Made by a program: the position numbers and the translations under genes | The notes under the pieces: generated by a model | Told to the model about the DNA's origin: nothing | The model's input: the letters and a program-made list of their open reading frames with translations, nothing else | Database searches by the model: none | Shown: one piece after another, positions 9,399 through 17,993 of the stretch | How positions within the stretch are numbered: position 1 is the first letter of the stretch | Layout: each line of letters opens with the position of its first letter | Assembly: GCF_947495325.1 (NCBI RefSeq) | Contig: NZ_CANLYK010000001.1 | Span: 372,001-436,000 of the forward strand | DNA: 64,000 nt | Source: an uncultured Allomuricauda sp. | Lineage (GTDB): Bacteria; Bacteroidota; Bacteroidia; Flavobacteriales; Flavobacteriaceae | Reading direction: 5' to 3'

Positions 9399-9473
9399 GG
9401 TGGTTGTAGCTCAGCTGGTTAGAGCATCGGTTTGTGGTACCGAGGGTCGCGGGTTCGAATCCCGTCTTCCACC
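9399..9473 (+). tRNA. tRNA-His (anticodon GTG)
   Basis: A full cloverleaf can be drawn. D stem 9409-9412 with 9422-9425; anticodon stem 9427-9431 with 9439-9443; anticodon GTG at 9434-9436; T arm 9449-9453, loop TTCGAAT, 9461-9465. G at 9399 is the encoded G(-1) that pairs with the discriminator C at 9473, the identity mark of tRNA-His. The 3' CCA is not encoded. The acceptor stem (9400-9406 with 9466-9472) has two neighbouring T-T mismatches at pairs 5-68 and 6-67, while the other five pairs are Watson-Crick. A perfect promoter precedes it and a strong terminator follows. Confidence 0.95.
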
Positions 9474-9490
9474 CTTTATAAACAAAGTAA

Positions 9491-9526
9491 ATCCCGGTAA
9501 AATTTCTTACCGGGATTTTTGTTTTT
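9491..9526 (+). terminator. Rho-independent terminator after tRNA-His
   Basis: Perfect 10-bp stem ATCCCGGTAA (9491-9500) with TTACCGGGAT (9507-9516), 6-nt loop, followed by TTTTTGTTTTT. It ends the tRNA transcript and may also serve the convergent lipoprotein gene on the other strand. Confidence 0.9.
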
Positions 9527-9556
9527 ATACGTTTTTTATGGATGACCTATTATACT

Positions 9557-10630
9557 TTAATTATTCACTGGTGAAGAGCGGGTATAGCTCATATCCCCAT
9601 ATAAATTGGAAATTGAATCAAAGGTTAAGGTAAAATAGATATCTTCTTCTACGAGCCAAACCCCAAGTGATTTTCCTTCCAATAATTGAAATTGCTGGGT
9701 ACCAAAATCCCCATACTCCTCACTGTCTCCTTCTACACCAAAATCATCAATAATCCGAATTAGATCAAAATTTCCATCCAGTAAATCGCAGATTGAGGCA
9801 ATATTATTTAAACTGTAAAAATGGGTTGGATCACCCAGCATACCATATAAGTTAAAATTATCCCATGCTTTCGTTTCAGCAGCACCTTGCTCCAAAATAG
9901 CCCATCGAACACCTTGGGGACCACCTGAAGGCTCAGCAGTGCCAACATTGGCAACTGGCTCAGAATCTCTACCACTATATTCCCATTCAAGATCCTCATT
10001 TTCAGTAGGTACTTTAGCAATTTCGTTCAACCACCAAGAAATGTTGGTAATATACCCGTTGTTTGATCGGGTTAGGGAGACGTTTTCTGTTAACTGGTCA
10101 TGGAATTGACTACCATCAACCCAGTTCGTTAGCCCTCCAGGTTTGGAGAACTGCATATCTGGTCCTGTCCATATAATGGCTTCTACCAATGCAATGCCAT
10201 CACAATTATTGTCGATACCATCATTGGCTATTTCTGTTGAATCTGGGTTAATGTTGGGATTAGTGTCATCACAATCAAAAGCCGTATTATTATCTGTATA
10301 TAAATCTTCATCAGGATTTTCGCAGAATGATAAGGGATCACCAACACCAAAACCATCATTATCTTCATCCAAATAAAAAACTAAATCGCATCCAGGATTA
10401 ATATTTGGGTCATTGTCATTGGTATCACCGTCCTTGGTAACATATTGCCCCACAGCTGTAGTTGGTGCTTTACAGGCAGAAGTGGATTCTATTCCACCAA
10501 AACCATCTAGGTCTTTATCAAGATAGAAGGTTTGGGTAGTGCAACCGTCATCGTTGCTGCAAGAAATCATAACAAAAAGGGCAATACCGAAAAAGCTTGC
10601 CCTAAAAATAGAGGAATAACTAGTTTTCAT
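9557..10630 (-). CDS. MopE-like lipoprotein with Asp-rich calcium/metal-binding repeats
   Basis: 357 residues from ATG 10630; this start gives a lipoprotein signal (ASFFGIALFVMISC lipobox) that the longer frame would hide. Residues ~27-140 hold aspartate-rich loops typical of MopE/thrombospondin-3-like metal-binding motifs: FYLDKDLDGFGG, FYLDEDNDGFGVGD, and FDCDDTNPNINP with GIDNNCDG. The remaining C-terminal part (about 200 residues) contains no motif I recognise. It is expected to be an outer-membrane or surface lipoprotein binding Ca2+ or other metals. It ends facing the tRNA-His terminator. Specific function unknown. Confidence 0.85.
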   Translation of the reverse strand: MKTSYSSIFRASFFGIALFVMISCSNDDGCTTQTFYLDKDLDGFGGIESTSACKAPTTAVGQYVTKDGDTNDNDPNINPGCDLVFYLDEDNDGFGVGDPLSFCENPDEDLYTDNNTAFDCDDTNPNINPDSTEIANDGIDNNCDGIALVEAIIWTGPDMQFSKPGGLTNWVDGSQFHDQLTENVSLTRSNNGYITNISWWLNEIAKVPTENEDLEWEYSGRDSEPVANVGTAEPSGGPQGVRWAILEQGAAETKAWDNFNLYGMLGDPTHFYSLNNIASICDLLDGNFDLIRIIDDFGVEGDSEEYGDFGTQQFQLLEGKSLGVWLVEEDIYFTLTFDSISNLYGDMSYTRSSPVNN

Positions 10631-10943
10631 AACTAATGAAATTAAGGTTGATAAAAAATAAGAACACAGTAAAATTAGAGATGAAGAGTATGGTACTTCT
10701 GGGTCAATTGACGGTTGGCCTGTTTGGGTTGGTAGATAATGTTGTTTGACCAATTATCCGATGAAAGGACAGAAATATACGTTCACTTTCAGTTTCAAGT
10801 TGGTTTTTTACAGACACAGTACTATTGAAGAAGAAACGCAGCTTCAATTTGAATACAATTCAACTATTCAAAAATCTTAGCTCGCACGAAACCAAGAACC
10901 AACAATCCCCGTGGTACAGTTGTAATTTTTCAGCATATCGCAT
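10631..10943. other. Intergenic region upstream of the MopE-like lipoprotein
   Basis: A 313-nt gap between the lipoprotein start (minus strand) and the terminator of the M28 peptidase gene. No ORF of convincing quality and no clear TAnnTTTG box was found; it presumably contains the lipoprotein promoter. Confidence 0.4.
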
Positions 10944-10974
10944 AAAAAAGCCCTCTTCAAAAGAGGGCTTTTTT
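10944..10974 (-). terminator. Terminator of the M28 peptidase gene
   Basis: Stem GCCCTCTT (10950-10957) with AAGAGGGC (10961-10968), loop CAA, flanked by A6 and T6. It is symmetric, so works in both directions, but only the minus-strand peptidase gene (ending at 10996) needs it. Confidence 0.9.
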
Positions 10975-10995
10975 ATGCTTTAAGTATACCTTTCT

Positions 10996-12552
10996 TTATT
11001 TGGCTGCTTTGTCTACAACAACTTTATTTTCTCTATTGGCCACTTCCCATGCTGTATAGAAAACAAGTCGAGTTCTATTTTCCAATAGATCATAGTTTAT
11101 CTTGTCCGGCGTATCTCCGGGCTTATGGTAGTCCGCATGCGTTCCATTAAAATAGAATATAATCGGAATGTTGTTTTTGGCAAAGTTGTAATGATCACTT
11201 CTATAATAAAACCTGTTTGGATCATTTTCATCATTGTAGGTATAATCCAGTTCAATATTCATATATTTTTCATTCACTGCTTCGGAAAGCTCATGTAGCT
11301 CTGTACTTAGTTTATCCGAGCCAATGAGATAAACATAGTTTCTATCACCATCACGTTTAGGATCTATCCTACCTATCATATCTATATTAAGGTTGGCCAC
11401 TGTTTGTGCCAATGGTAGAATAGGTTCATAATCCGTATAATATTTTGAACCCAAAAGACCTTTTTCCTCACCGGTAACATGTAAAAAAACTATGGAACGT
11501 TTAGGGCCTTCACCAGCATCGGCTGCTTTTTTAAATGCTTCTGCAATTTCAAGCAAAGCAACACTTCCAGAACCGTCATCATCTGCTCCATTGTTGATTT
11601 GTCCATCTGAAGAGATGCCTATATGGTCCAAGTGGGAGGAAATTACAATATACTCATCAGGTTTTTCGGAACCTTTCAGTATTGCAGCTACGTTCTCAGA
11701 ACTTATTTCATTATTCCCGCTGGTTATATCAAGTGTAATGTTGGTTGAAACTACCTTGGGAGTATCGTCATTTTCAATATCGGATTTGATGGAACCAACG
11801 GCTGTTTTGTTCAATAGCACCATGAAATCATCACTTGCCTCATCTTTTAATGTCATTTTTCCACTCTGGTTATTTTTCATGTAATTAAAATAACCTTTGA
11901 AACGTGAAAAATTTTGCGCATCAAAATAAAGAACCCCAGCAGCCCCTTTGTCTAGGGCTATCTTATTTTTTTTGCCAACACCTTCAGACATATTGCTCCA
12001 TGTCGATTTTTCATTGGTTTTTGATAAGGTATATGTTCCATCGGCGTTTTTTGGCTCTCCGGCCTTGATCAATACCAATTTTCCTTTTACATCGATTCCG
12101 TTATAGTCTGAATAGTCCCCATCTTCAATACCGTAACCTAAATAAACAATTTCGTCATAAGTGCCTTTAGCCGAACTAAATGTGACCAAATCTTCTCCTA
12201 TTTGAAAAGCTGTACCATTAAAATTTGCATTTCCCGTGGGCACATTTGCCACTTGCAATGGAACATTTTGGAAATAATCACCATCTTTTTTTGCAGCGGG
12301 TATACCTAGAGCTTCATATTGTTTTTTAAGGTATTCAACCGCTTTTTTCTGCCCTGGTTGCCCAGTTTCGCGACCTTCAAACTCATCGGATGCATAAGTG
12401 TAAAGATGGTCTTTCAACTCATCTTGGGTTATTGTTTGGGCATATGTAATGGGACTAATTTCTTTTGTTTTAACAGGAGTTTCGGAAACTGTTTTTTGTG
12501 AAGTATTACATGACAATACCGAAGCTAGAACGACCAGAGCTATTTTCTTCAT
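10996..12552 (-). CDS. M28 family zinc peptidase with PA domain (lipoprotein)
   Basis: 518 residues. Lipobox near the N-terminus (VVLASVLSC). Residues ~100-280 look like the protease-associated (PA) insert. The catalytic part shows the M28 metal ligands in order: ISSHLDHIG, NNGADDDGSGSVALLE, HVTGEEKGLLGSKYY, NIDMIGR and the late histidine in GTHADYHKPGDT. It is an exo-acting aminopeptidase facing the periplasm or cell surface. It is divergent from the hydroxyproline operon, which fits a protein-scavenging role supplying collagen-like peptides, although that link is inference. A -7 box lies at 12580-12587 on its strand and a terminator at 10944. Confidence 0.95.
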   Translation of the reverse strand: MKKIALVVLASVLSCNTSQKTVSETPVKTKEISPITYAQTITQDELKDHLYTYASDEFEGRETGQPGQKKAVEYLKKQYEALGIPAAKKDGDYFQNVPLQVANVPTGNANFNGTAFQIGEDLVTFSSAKGTYDEIVYLGYGIEDGDYSDYNGIDVKGKLVLIKAGEPKNADGTYTLSKTNEKSTWSNMSEGVGKKNKIALDKGAAGVLYFDAQNFSRFKGYFNYMKNNQSGKMTLKDEASDDFMVLLNKTAVGSIKSDIENDDTPKVVSTNITLDITSGNNEISSENVAAILKGSEKPDEYIVISSHLDHIGISSDGQINNGADDDGSGSVALLEIAEAFKKAADAGEGPKRSIVFLHVTGEEKGLLGSKYYTDYEPILPLAQTVANLNIDMIGRIDPKRDGDRNYVYLIGSDKLSTELHELSEAVNEKYMNIELDYTYNDENDPNRFYYRSDHYNFAKNNIPIIFYFNGTHADYHKPGDTPDKINYDLLENRTRLVFYTAWEVANRENKVVVDKAAK

Positions 12553-12579
12553 ATGTAAGATGTTTTAAGCAAAATTTCC

Positions 12580-12587
12580 CAAAAATA
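12580..12587 (-). promoter_or_regulatory. -7 box of the M28 peptidase gene
   Basis: TATTTTTG read on the minus strand, an exact TAnnTTTG, 27 nt before the start codon. No clear -33 TTTG was found at the usual distance. Confidence 0.5.
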
Positions 12588-12686
12588 ATCAAAAGATTGC
12601 TAAGGAAATGGTATTGAATCAGTTTACTTTTTCATGCGCATTTGTGTATCTTGGTAGTACATAAAAACTTTTAAATCCCTTAGCAG

Positions 12687-13586
12687 ATGAAATGGAATGG
12701 AGTTATGCCTGCTGTTACTACCAAGTTTACCCAAAAAGATGATTTGGATTTAGAAATGTTCACCATCAATATTAAGGCACAGGTGGATGCCGGTGTCCAT
12801 GCAATTATTCTTGGCGGTACTTTGGGAGAGGCAAGTACGTTGGACGATGATGAGAAAAAGATTTTAATTGAACATACAGTTAATCAGGTGGAAGGTAGGA
12901 TTCCGGTTGTTATCAATATAGCCGAGCAAACCACCAAAAATGCCATAAAATCTGCAGAAAATGCAGAAAGATATGGTGCTACGGGAATTATGATGCTTCC
13001 ACCAATGCGTTATAAATCGACAGATAATGAAACCCTGGCCTATTTCAAGGCCGTGGCCAAAAGTACTTCTTTGCCCATAATGATTTATAACAATCCGGTA
13101 GATTATAAAATTGAAGTATCCTTGAATATGTTTGAAGAACTCTTGAAACATGAAAATATCAAAGCTGTAAAAGACTCTACCCGAGATATTACAAATATTA
13201 CCCGGATCAGAAATAGGTTTGGAAATCGTTTGAAGATTCTGTGCGGTGTGGATACCTTGGCCATGGAGAGTTTGTTGATGGGTGCCGATGGCTGGGTTGC
13301 AGGATTGGTTTGTGCTTTTCCGAAGGAAACTGTTACAATCTTTGAACTTATAAAAGCAGGTAGGGTAGAAGAGGCAGTTGATATTTATCGTTGGTTTATG
13401 CCATTACTGGAACTGGATATTAGCCCACAATTGGTTCAAAATATAAAATTGGCAGAAGTTGCGACCGGGATTGGAACTGAAAACGTTCGTCTACCACGAT
13501 TACCTCTGCAAGGAAAGGAAAGGGATAGGGTGCTTTCAATCATTGAAAATGGTATGAAAACAAGACCAAAACTCCCTACGCTATAA
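12687..13586 (+). CDS. Pyrroline-4-hydroxy-2-carboxylate deaminase (DapA family)
   Basis: 299 residues, a DapA/NAL superfamily TIM barrel. Schiff-base lysine at about K162 in IKAVKDSTRD; the tyrosine of IYNNP is near residue 134; GGTLGEASTL is the substrate carboxylate loop. Alone this could be a dihydrodipicolinate synthase paralogue. Its position as first gene of an operon with a hydroxyproline epimerase and a D-amino-acid oxidase-type enzyme points to the deaminase that turns pyrroline-4-hydroxy-2-carboxylate into 2-oxoglutarate semialdehyde. The stop overlaps the next start by one base (TAATG), implying translational coupling. Confidence 0.85.
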   Translation: MKWNGVMPAVTTKFTQKDDLDLEMFTINIKAQVDAGVHAIILGGTLGEASTLDDDEKKILIEHTVNQVEGRIPVVINIAEQTTKNAIKSAENAERYGATGIMMLPPMRYKSTDNETLAYFKAVAKSTSLPIMIYNNPVDYKIEVSLNMFEELLKHENIKAVKDSTRDITNITRIRNRFGNRLKILCGVDTLAMESLLMGADGWVAGLVCAFPKETVTIFELIKAGRVEEAVDIYRWFMPLLELDISPQLVQNIKLAEVATGIGTENVRLPRLPLQGKERDRVLSIIENGMKTRPKLPTL

Positions 13587-14596
13587 TGGGTGTACACACT
13601 TTTAAATGCATTGATGCACATACCTGCGGAAACCCAGTTCGCTTGGTGATGGAAGGTGGTCCAAAACTTCAAGGGAACACCATAGAAGAAAAAAGACAGC
13701 ATTTTATTAAGGAATTCGATTGGATCAGAACAGGATTGATGTTTGAACCTAGGGGTCATGACATGATGAGTGGGAGTATTTTATATCCACCCGCCAATCC
13801 AGATAACGATATAGCGGTTCTTTTTATTGAAACAAGTGGTTGCTTGCCGATGTGTGGTCATGGAACAATTGGAACAATAACCATAGCACTGGAAGAGGGA
13901 TTGTTGGAACCCAAAATACATGGAAAGATAAGGATGGAAACCCCAGCAGGTTTGGTTGAAATTGATTACCACAAACCAGCTGCAAAGGTTGAATGGGTTA
14001 AACTTACCAATGTTAAAAGCTATTTGGCTGGTGAAAATCTTACCGTCAACTCTTCTGAACTTGGTGAGTTAATCTTTGATGTAGCGTTTGGCGGAAACTT
14101 TTACGCCATTATTGATCCGCAAAACAACTTCTCTGGAATACAGGATTTTACCGCCAGTCAATTGATTGGTTTTTCACAAGAAATCAGGAGGAAAATAAAT
14201 GAGGCGTATCCAACAAATTTTATTCATCCTGAAAACACTAGCATAAATCAAGTTTCCCATATTTTATGGACTGGAAATCCAATTGACAAAAATTCATCAG
14301 GTAGAAATGCTGTTTTTTATGGTGACAAAGCTATTGACCGATCTCCTTGTGGTACCGGAACCTCGGCGCGAATGGCACAGTTGTACACAAAAGGGCATTT
14401 AAAATTAGGAGACGAATATATTCACGAAAGCTATATAGGTTCTAAATTTGTAGGCAAGGTTGAACAACAAATCAAGTTTAACAATACCGTGGCAATTATA
14501 CCAAGTATTAAAGGGTGGGCCAAGATTTATGGAAGGAATACAATTACTATAGATACTGATGATGACCCGTATGCTTATGGGTTTCAAGTAATTTAA
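13586..14596 (+). CDS. 4-Hydroxyproline 2-epimerase (proline racemase family)
   Basis: 336 residues. Both catalytic cysteines of the family are present: MCGHGTIG (about C90) and DRSPCGTGTSARMA (about C255). Two cysteines mark epimerases/racemases rather than the Cys-Thr dehydratases of the same family. It converts trans-4-hydroxy-L-proline to cis-4-hydroxy-D-proline in the cytoplasm. It starts inside the stop codon of the deaminase gene and ends 1 nt before the oxidase gene, so the three are one operon. Confidence 0.92.
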   Translation: MGVHTFKCIDAHTCGNPVRLVMEGGPKLQGNTIEEKRQHFIKEFDWIRTGLMFEPRGHDMMSGSILYPPANPDNDIAVLFIETSGCLPMCGHGTIGTITIALEEGLLEPKIHGKIRMETPAGLVEIDYHKPAAKVEWVKLTNVKSYLAGENLTVNSSELGELIFDVAFGGNFYAIIDPQNNFSGIQDFTASQLIGFSQEIRRKINEAYPTNFIHPENTSINQVSHILWTGNPIDKNSSGRNAVFYGDKAIDRSPCGTGTSARMAQLYTKGHLKLGDEYIHESYIGSKFVGKVEQQIKFNNTVAIIPSIKGWAKIYGRNTITIDTDDDPYAYGFQVI

Positions 14597-14597
14597 T

Positions 14598-15854
14598 ATG
14601 GGAAAAAATAAAAATGTAATAGTTGTTGGAGGTGGTATTGTAGGCCTTTCCACCGCTTATTTTTTAGAAAAAGAAGGGCATCAGGTAACAGTATTGGACA
14701 AGTCTAATATGGATTCTGGTGCTTCTTATGTAAATGCTGGATATATAACACCAAGTCATATAATTCCCTTGGCCTCACCAGGAATGATTACAAAAGGAAT
14801 CAAATATATGTTCAATTCTTCCAGTCCATTTTATATGAAACCACGTTTGGATAAGGATTTTATAAAATGGGCTTGGTATTTTAAAAAATCTTCAACAAAA
14901 TACAAGGTTGAGCGCGCAATGCCCATCATTCGGGACATAAATCTTTTGAGTAGAGATTTATATGAGGAAATAAAGGCATCGAAAAACTTAGGAGATTTTC
15001 ATTTGGAGCGCAAAGGACTTTTGATGGTATATCAAACAGAAAAAGCAAGAGACCATGAACTTGAAGTTGCACAAAAAGCAGATGATCTAGGCTTGGAAGT
15101 AAGTGATTTGGATAGTAACGGATTACAAAAAATAGAACCCAATATTAAGCTTAATGCCAAAGGTGCCATCTATTATGAATGTGATGGACATACAACCCCA
15201 ACGCAGTTTATGAATCGTATGGTAAGCTATTTATTGGAAAATGGAGTTGCAATTCAAAAAAATGAAGAAGTATTGGACGTTGTTTTCAATGAAGACAAGA
15301 TAAAGGAAGTAAAAACAAGTAAAAATAGTTACAAAGCTGATGAAGTGGTTTTAGCTGCGGGTTCATGGACCCCAAGACTTTCAAAAAAGTTAAATATTGA
15401 TTTGCCATTGCAGGCTGGAAAGGGATATAGAATCAATGTAGGGACACCCACGAACATTTCCATGCCAGCAATTTTAATGGAAGCTAAAATGGCGGTTACT
15501 CCAATGGAGGGCTATACACGTTTTGCAGGAACAATGGAATTTTCCGGAATTAATAATATTATTCGAAAAGAAAGGGTAGAGGCCATTGCAAAAGGTGCAG
15601 AACGATATTATCAAGGGCTAAAAATTTCTGATGAAGATAAAAGTCAGGCACAATGTGGGTTAAGACCTGTTACTCCTGATGGGTTGCCTTATATTGGAAA
15701 ATCGAAACAATACAAAAACCTAACCTTTGCAACAGGTCATGCAATGATGGGCTGGAGCTTGGGGCCAGCCACAGGGAAATTGGTCTCAGAACTAATCTCT
15801 GAAAGGAACCTCTCCATGGATATAACACCCTTTGATCCACAGCGCAAGTTTTAG
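14598..15854 (+). CDS. FAD-dependent D-hydroxyproline/D-amino-acid dehydrogenase (DadA-like)
   Basis: 418 residues. The N-terminal dinucleotide-binding motif VVGGGIVGLSTAYFLE is clear, and the C-terminal part has GLRPVTPDGLPYIG and ATGHAMMGWSLGPATG, both typical of the DadA/glycine-oxidase family. In this operon it should oxidise cis-4-hydroxy-D-proline to pyrroline-4-hydroxy-2-carboxylate and pass electrons to the membrane quinone pool. The enzyme expected next in the pathway, 2-oxoglutarate-semialdehyde dehydrogenase, is not adjacent; nor is a transporter or regulator. Confidence 0.9.
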   Translation: MGKNKNVIVVGGGIVGLSTAYFLEKEGHQVTVLDKSNMDSGASYVNAGYITPSHIIPLASPGMITKGIKYMFNSSSPFYMKPRLDKDFIKWAWYFKKSSTKYKVERAMPIIRDINLLSRDLYEEIKASKNLGDFHLERKGLLMVYQTEKARDHELEVAQKADDLGLEVSDLDSNGLQKIEPNIKLNAKGAIYYECDGHTTPTQFMNRMVSYLLENGVAIQKNEEVLDVVFNEDKIKEVKTSKNSYKADEVVLAAGSWTPRLSKKLNIDLPLQAGKGYRINVGTPTNISMPAILMEAKMAVTPMEGYTRFAGTMEFSGINNIIRKERVEAIAKGAERYYQGLKISDEDKSQAQCGLRPVTPDGLPYIGKSKQYKNLTFATGHAMMGWSLGPATGKLVSELISERNLSMDITPFDPQRKF

Positions 15855-15938
15855 CCCGTATTATTTTCTTTACGTTATTTTCGATGTCAAACACGTTTTT
15901 AATTTTTTAATTGCTTCAGTAAGAAGTAATTTTGCAAC

Positions 15939-16859
15939 ATGCTGAAAAATTACCCTGTACTTTTAGTATTGTTGTTCAACCTTAACTTGTGGTCTCAAGA
16001 GATACAAATATTTAAGGTTCAAGATTTTGACCTTAAGGGCAATGTAAAGTCATGTTTGGTTATTACCAATTATGGCAAAGAACAATTTGAATTCAACCAA
16101 GACGGATTTTTAACAAAAACAATTACCCAGTATAACGACACAGATCAGGATATTACCTATTATAAATACAGCAATGGTGTACTTCTTGAAAAGCGGATGG
16201 AAAGCTACAAGGGTAATGTGCTGGATGCTACAACATCAATGGTAAATTTTTATTCTGTCGATACCACCAATCAAAAAAAGATTTTTGAGAAAATTATTTC
16301 TTATGATAAGGAGTTTTTGGAGCAGCAAGAATATATTTATAATGAAAAAGATAGATTGACCAAAATCGTTACATCCAATGCTGGGGGGGTGGACGAAACC
16401 ACTTTGGATTATGTAACCGTTAAAAATGAGACAACCACTAGTTACTATATTAATGGGATAGTTGAAAAATCCATTCGTATTTCAGAAAGAAAAAAGGCAA
16501 ACAAATCCCAAAAAGTTGTTTTGACCAAGGAGTATATAGATGGCGACCCCCATATGGCCACTGAAGAAGTATTTGATATGGATGAAAAGTTGATATCGAA
16601 AGAAATTTTTATTTATAATCTTGAAAAGAAAGCGTTTGACTCTGAGAAAAAGCTATTGCATTTTTACGATTTGGAGGGAATGCTGACAAAGGTCATTACG
16701 AAAACTAAAACTTCAGAAGCCTTCAAAGAATATATTTTTCAGTTTGACGATAGCGAGGAAAAGAATTGGGTAAAACAAATCATTACTCCTGATAATACAT
16801 ACACAACGCGCAAAATATCCTATTACCCCGCTGAGATGAATCAAGAAGCTCCAAATTAA
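15939..16859 (+). CDS. Secreted protein of unknown function, YD/RHS-like beta repeats
   Basis: 306 residues with a signal peptide (NYPVLLVLLFNLNLWSQ). The mature part consists of short repeated beta-hairpin units such as EFNQDGFLTKTITQYND, YKYSNGVLLEKRMESY and YIYNEKDRLTKIVTSN, which resemble YD-type repeats common in secreted Bacteroidota proteins. I do not recognise a specific family. A TAATTTTG box at 15927-15934 ends only 4 nt before the ATG, so the transcript may be leaderless. It converges on the hydrolase gene. Confidence 0.75.
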   Translation: MLKNYPVLLVLLFNLNLWSQEIQIFKVQDFDLKGNVKSCLVITNYGKEQFEFNQDGFLTKTITQYNDTDQDITYYKYSNGVLLEKRMESYKGNVLDATTSMVNFYSVDTTNQKKIFEKIISYDKEFLEQQEYIYNEKDRLTKIVTSNAGGVDETTLDYVTVKNETTTSYYINGIVEKSIRISERKKANKSQKVVLTKEYIDGDPHMATEEVFDMDEKLISKEIFIYNLEKKAFDSEKKLLHFYDLEGMLTKVITKTKTSEAFKEYIFQFDDSEEKNWVKQIITPDNTYTTRKISYYPAEMNQEAPN

Positions 16860-16885
16860 TAGACTCAATTAGGTTTGGAATATTT

Positions 16886-17530
16886 TTAAATTAGACTTCT
16901 TATTATTTCTGATTTTATTTCATGGCCGCCATCAAAGATTTCGATTTCAGCATTTGCTTTAAATAGAGCATCTAATTTCACCTTTTCTAATTTTAAACGC
17001 ACTGTATTTAAATACTCATCAGATTCGCCATAAATAACCTTGACTTCCGTTGTGTTGTAATCCAAATGTTCAAAATCTTTTTCAGTTAACTCATTGGGAA
17101 TACCTCCTGCATAAAGAATCAACTTTTTGCAGCATATTTTTCTTTGGGCCACCCATCTGGCAACAACAGAGACCCCTTGCGAGAATCCAAAAAGGATAAA
17201 ATTTAGATGAGCGGGTATTTTCTCGGCCTCAAAAACGGCATCAACGTAATTAAGGACATTGTTTATTTCTGTTGAAGTATTTTCCTTGGTCAACCAGCTA
17301 GCGCCAACATATTTATACTCATTTTTTAGATAATATTTAGAGGGAGCTTGTGGAGCCACAATATAATTTTCCTCAGAATTCAGACTTTCAAAATGTTTGA
17401 TGAAGTATTTACTCAAATAACCTATCCCATGAAATACAAACCAAACATTCTTGGTTTTTTGAGTAATTGTATTTAAGGTAACATAGGTATTCTTTGTAGT
17501 GTAGGATATCGTCTTTTCCATTTGATGCAT
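16886..17530 (-). CDS. Alpha/beta hydrolase (carboxylesterase/phospholipase type)
   Basis: 214 residues from the ATG at 17530 (another ATG at 17521). Nucleophile elbow FGFSQGVSV, acid residue likely in YGESDEYLN, and the histidine in DGGHEIKS, the order expected of an alpha/beta hydrolase; FHGIGYLSKYF carries the oxyanion HG. Cytoplasmic, no signal. It is divergent from the menaquinone-linked thioesterase gene with only 40 nt between starts, so their promoters overlap. Since MenH is itself an alpha/beta hydrolase and menH is otherwise missing here, a menaquinone role is possible, but the sequence looks more like the YpfH/esterase group. Confidence 0.8.
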   Translation of the reverse strand: MHQMEKTISYTTKNTYVTLNTITQKTKNVWFVFHGIGYLSKYFIKHFESLNSEENYIVAPQAPSKYYLKNEYKYVGASWLTKENTSTEINNVLNYVDAVFEAEKIPAHLNFILFGFSQGVSVVARWVAQRKICCKKLILYAGGIPNELTEKDFEHLDYNTTEVKVIYGESDEYLNTVRLKLEKVKLDALFKANAEIEIFDGGHEIKSEIIRSLI

Positions 17531-17570
17531 TATTGCGATAGCTTTGCGTAATTTTACAAAAATTTGGAGG

Positions 17571-17993
17571 ATGAACGAGCATAAAGAAAAAATTCTATCC
17601 ATCTGCAACGGTATATGCAAGGATACTTTGATGGAAACTTTGGAGATTACCTATATAGATGTTGGAGAAAATTTCTTGGTCGCTAGAATGCCCGTCACCT
17701 CAAAAGTCCATCAGCCTGATGGTGTTTTACATGGAGGAGCCTCAGTTGCTTTGGCAGAAAGTGTAGGCAGCGCAGCTTCCTACGTTTTTTTGGATGGCCA
17801 GAAATTTTATGTAAGAGGTATTGAAATTGCCGCAAATCACGTGAAATCAATTCGTGATGGGTATGTTTATGCCAAGGCTACCATAATCCATCATGGGAGA
17901 ACAACCCAACTTTGGGAAATAAAAATTACGAATGAAGCGGGAGATTTAATTTCCAACTGTAAACTGACTACCATTGCCTTACCAAAAGAATAA
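17571..17993 (+). CDS. Hotdog-fold thioesterase (PaaI/MenI type)
   Basis: 140 residues from ATG 17571; a TTG at 17544 is within the promoter (-7 box TAGCTTTG at 17539-17546) and is rejected. The hotdog signature VLHGGASVALAESVGSAA is clear, with the catalytic-type glutamate in AESVG. As first gene before menF and menD it is a good candidate for 1,4-dihydroxy-2-naphthoyl-CoA thioesterase (MenI) of menaquinone synthesis; family membership is certain, the substrate is inferred from context. It overlaps menF by 20 nt. Confidence 0.87.
   Translation: MNEHKEKILSICNGICKDTLMETLEITYIDVGENFLVARMPVTSKVHQPDGVLHGGASVALAESVGSAASYVFLDGQKFYVRGIEIAANHVKSIRDGYVYAKATIIHHGRTTQLWEIKITNEAGDLISNCKLTTIALPKE

Noticed and set aside
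9397..9633. 78-codon frame starting over tRNA-His
   Set aside because: It reads through the tRNA gene and its terminator; not a protein gene.
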